From contig CALBVI010000478.1 in assembly GCA_937969395.1 (NCBI GenBank), positions 1-7,418 on the forward strand: DNA of 7,418 bases, read 5' to 3'. Positions 6,319 to 7,418 of this stretch are shown one piece after another (within the stretch, counting starts at the first letter, position 1; the number at the start of each line of letters is the position of its first letter). Made by a program: the position numbers and the translations under genes. The notes beneath the pieces were generated by a model. The model searched no databases. It was not told where the DNA came from and saw only the letters and a program-made list of their open reading frames with translations. The DNA is from an uncultured Spongiibacteraceae bacterium. GTDB taxonomy: Bacteria; Pseudomonadota; Gammaproteobacteria; Pseudomonadales; Dasaniaceae.

Positions 6319-6395
6319 ATAACGAGCTAAGAACACAAAGGTTGCTGATTGATTTGTTAAACCTTACACCTCTAATTCACAAAATATTTTCTAAC

Positions 6396-6686
6396 TTAAT
6401 CTGCTGACTTAGATTTCACGCTTTCGTTTAAAGTAATTGATTGCGTGCCCGACCGCTCTATCATTTTTACGATAGCTGACTGAATCGTTTCATCTTCTCT
6501 GATATCTGTTTCAGTAGAGAATATTTCAATTTGTGGCTCCGCGCCCTCCTCCAAAACGAATTCAAGGAAAACCTCAGTTGCCAGACTCTCATTGGGGCCA
6601 GAGTAACTGATTCCGATGGTCGGATAACCCTGAAATCCCATTTTCACTTTCTTAGCGATTCTCTTTTTAGATTTTTCCAGATTCAT
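6396..6686 (-). CDS. Small soluble conserved-type protein of unknown function, 96 aa
   Basis: The protein opens with a strongly basic segment (KSKKRIAKKVKMGFQGYP, 5-22), continues with strands around TIGISYSGP (23-31) and ATEVFLEFVLEEGAEPQIEIF (36-56), and has an acidic turn ETDIREDETIQSAIVKMIE (59-77) leading into a helix, then a polar tail. The pairing of KKVK-GFQGYPTI with a later DIRED-TIQSAIV-MI helix looks like a conserved small-protein family I have seen as hypothetical in proteobacteria, without known function. No cysteine, no TM, no signal. The ATG at 6686 is preceded by AGAGGG at 10 nt, and by an out-of-frame ATG-GTA-TGA whose stop overlaps this start. It is 80 bp downstream of the pentapeptide-repeat gene. 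Confidence 0.8.
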   Translation of the reverse strand: MNLEKSKKRIAKKVKMGFQGYPTIGISYSGPNESLATEVFLEFVLEEGAEPQIEIFSTETDIREDETIQSAIVKMIERSGTQSITLNESVKSKSAD

Positions 6687-6702
6687 ACCATTTATTCCCT
6701 CT
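6683..6702 (-). promoter_or_regulatory. Shine-Dalgarno AGAGGG followed by a two-codon start-stop ORF overlapping the 96-aa gene start
   Basis: On the minus strand AGAGGG (6702-6697) is followed after 5 nt by ATG-GTA-TGA (6691-6683). The TGA overlaps the real start ATG (6686-6684) as ATGA. The spacing fits the decoy ATG better (5 nt) than the real one (10 nt), so translation of the 96-aa protein may depend on termination and reinitiation. The alternative is that ribosomes simply use the 10-nt spacing. Confidence 0.4.
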
Positions 6703-6730
6703 TAACAATTTGTTCTCTTAACAGTTTCTT
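6699..6730. repeat. Two-copy 16-bp tandem repeat
   Basis: Copies 6699-6714 and 6715-6730 match at 14 of 16 positions (plus-strand CTCTTAACA(A/G)TTT(G/C)TT). Each carries AAGAG on the minus strand, so the duplication repeats part of the Shine-Dalgarno of the 96-aa gene within its leader. A local slippage duplication or paired binding sites could explain it. Confidence 0.6.
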
Positions 6731-6766
6731 ATATCGCACAAAAACAAACACCTTAACTATGCAGTA

Positions 6767-7366
6767 TTAATCGACTAACTCTATCCCCAAACCACTCAAC
6801 AAAGATAAAGCCTCATGTCGTGAAAATTTAGCTTTCGTCACACTATTTTCTAATACATCAATCGTGAAGTTACCCGATTCTGTAAAGTCTACATTCTGCA
6901 AGTTCGTTCGCATAAACAAACTATTAGTGAAATCACAATATTTCATAGACGAATTTAAAAAGTCACCCTCGCGAAAATCCACTTCATGCAGCTTACATTC
7001 ATCGAACTCTAACTCATGCAGTAACAAACCAAAAAAAGATGCATCATTTAGAATACATCGACTAAATTTCAGCTCTGGACAAGCGTTAAATGAAGACCAT
7101 TGCGCTCTTGTCCAATCGACACCGACTAGTTTGCATTCCATAAACGTTACTTCAAAAAAACGGCAACGAGGTATTTTTATTAAACTCAGGTTGCATCGAT
7201 TAAATGAACAATTAAGAAACTTACACTGCGTCAATATTGATAATGAAAAATCACAATCATTAAATTCACACTCTTCAAATTGAGAATCAGAAAGCTCTAA
7301 AGACTGCATTAGCTGCTTATCAAAGGACTCATTAAAATACTGCTGGTTATTTTCTAACTTTTTCAC
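6767..7366 (-). CDS. Pentapeptide-repeat protein (quadrilateral beta-helix), Qnr/MfpA-like fold, function unknown
   Basis: A 199-residue cytosolic protein made almost wholly of pentapeptide repeats. Large hydrophobic residues recur every five positions from F30 to W90 (30, 35, 40, 45 and so on). After a one-residue slip near 91-100 the register resumes from F101 to F161, giving about 26 repeats in two blocks of 13. Ten repeats are Cys-x-Phe/Leu (C33, C38, C48, C53, C58, C68, C78, C104, C124, C144), where Cys takes the inward small-residue position. The C-terminus (HEALSLLSGLGIELVD) is a short helix resembling the dimerisation tail of Qnr proteins, and the length is close to Qnr (about 218) and MfpA (about 183). 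Gyrase binding is possible but not shown. The start is GTG at 7366, with GGGAG 5 nt upstream and an in-frame TAG 12 nt before it. The window's last bases hold TATAGT (7418-7413, minus), a possible -10. Confidence 0.92.
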   Translation of the reverse strand: MKKLENNQQYFNESFDKQLMQSLELSDSQFEECEFNDCDFSLSILTQCKFLNCSFNRCNLSLIKIPRCRFFEVTFMECKLVGVDWTRAQWSSFNACPELKFSRCILNDASFFGLLLHELEFDECKLHEVDFREGDFLNSSMKYCDFTNSLFMRTNLQNVDFTESGNFTIDVLENSVTKAKFSRHEALSLLSGLGIELVD

Positions 7367-7371
7367 CGCCT

Positions 7372-7376
7372 CTCCC
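7372..7376 (-). promoter_or_regulatory. Shine-Dalgarno GGGAG supporting the GTG start of the pentapeptide-repeat gene
   Basis: GGGAG lies 5 nt before GTG (7366-7364) on the minus strand, inside a longer purine run GGGAGAGG. Because an in-frame TAG lies just upstream and the next methionine is 20 codons in, this GTG is the only start that keeps the N-terminus. Confidence 0.6.
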
Positions 7377-7418
7377 TATACATCCACAGCCCTACATCAC
7401 GACAGCCGAAGCACTATA

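Noticed and set aside
6334..6368. Inverted repeat AAGGTT/AACCTT with a 16-nt loop between the 96-aa and 171-aa genes
   Set aside because: Short arms, long loop, no T-run; it could be chance in AT-rich spacer DNA.
6864..7283. 139-aa plus-strand open frame
   Set aside because: It is antisense to the pentapeptide-repeat gene, whose repeat periodicity proves the coding strand; its Ser/Asn/Lys-rich translation is the mirror of that pattern.
1..7418. Defence island, prophage, integron or insertion sequence
   Set aside because: No integrase, transposase, terminal repeats, attC-like sites, tRNA or CRISPR repeats are seen; the gene content reads as ordinary chromosomal accessory and housekeeping genes.

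Overview
This is an AT-rich, gene-dense chromosomal window, most likely from a marine or aquatic gammaproteobacterium. That guess rests on the protein types: a 7TMR-DISM diguanylate cyclase, a Kef/YbaL-type antiporter, YbjQ-family proteins, and several small proteins of a style common in Gammaproteobacteria. No rRNA, tRNA, CRISPR array, transposase, integrase or phage gene is visible. The genus cannot be fixed from the sequence.

Layout: one plus-strand gene enters from the left edge (1-1256). It is the 3' part of a membrane diguanylate cyclase that makes c-di-GMP. It converges on a run of eight minus-strand genes filling 1286-7366. Read in their own direction (right to left) these are: a pentapeptide-repeat protein (7366-6767); a 96-aa conserved protein of unknown function (6686-6396); a 171-aa protein of unknown function (6274-5759); a 224-bp gap; then a tight cluster of a cytosolic YbjQ-family protein (5534-5220), a membrane-anchored YbjQ paralogue (5214-4759), a membrane M48 zinc metalloprotease (4759-3902) and a Kef-type cation:proton antiporter with a TrkA-N domain (3869-2292). 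Two small membrane proteins follow (2166-1801 and 1708-1286).

The four-gene cluster is the main functional unit. Its gaps are 5 bp, a 1-base stop/start overlap (TAATG), and 32 bp, so co-transcription and translational coupling are likely. The gap upstream holds a 9-bp perfect inverted repeat overlapping a candidate -10 element, a possible operator. Tandem YbjQ paralogues coupled to an M48 protease and an antiporter suggest an envelope stress or ion-homeostasis module, but that function is inferred. The proteins right of the 224-bp gap are separated by 80-121 bp and look like independent or loosely linked transcription units. Their functions are unknown.

No gene-free stretch exceeds 300 bases. 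No strong intrinsic terminator (GC-rich stem plus U-tract) was found anywhere.
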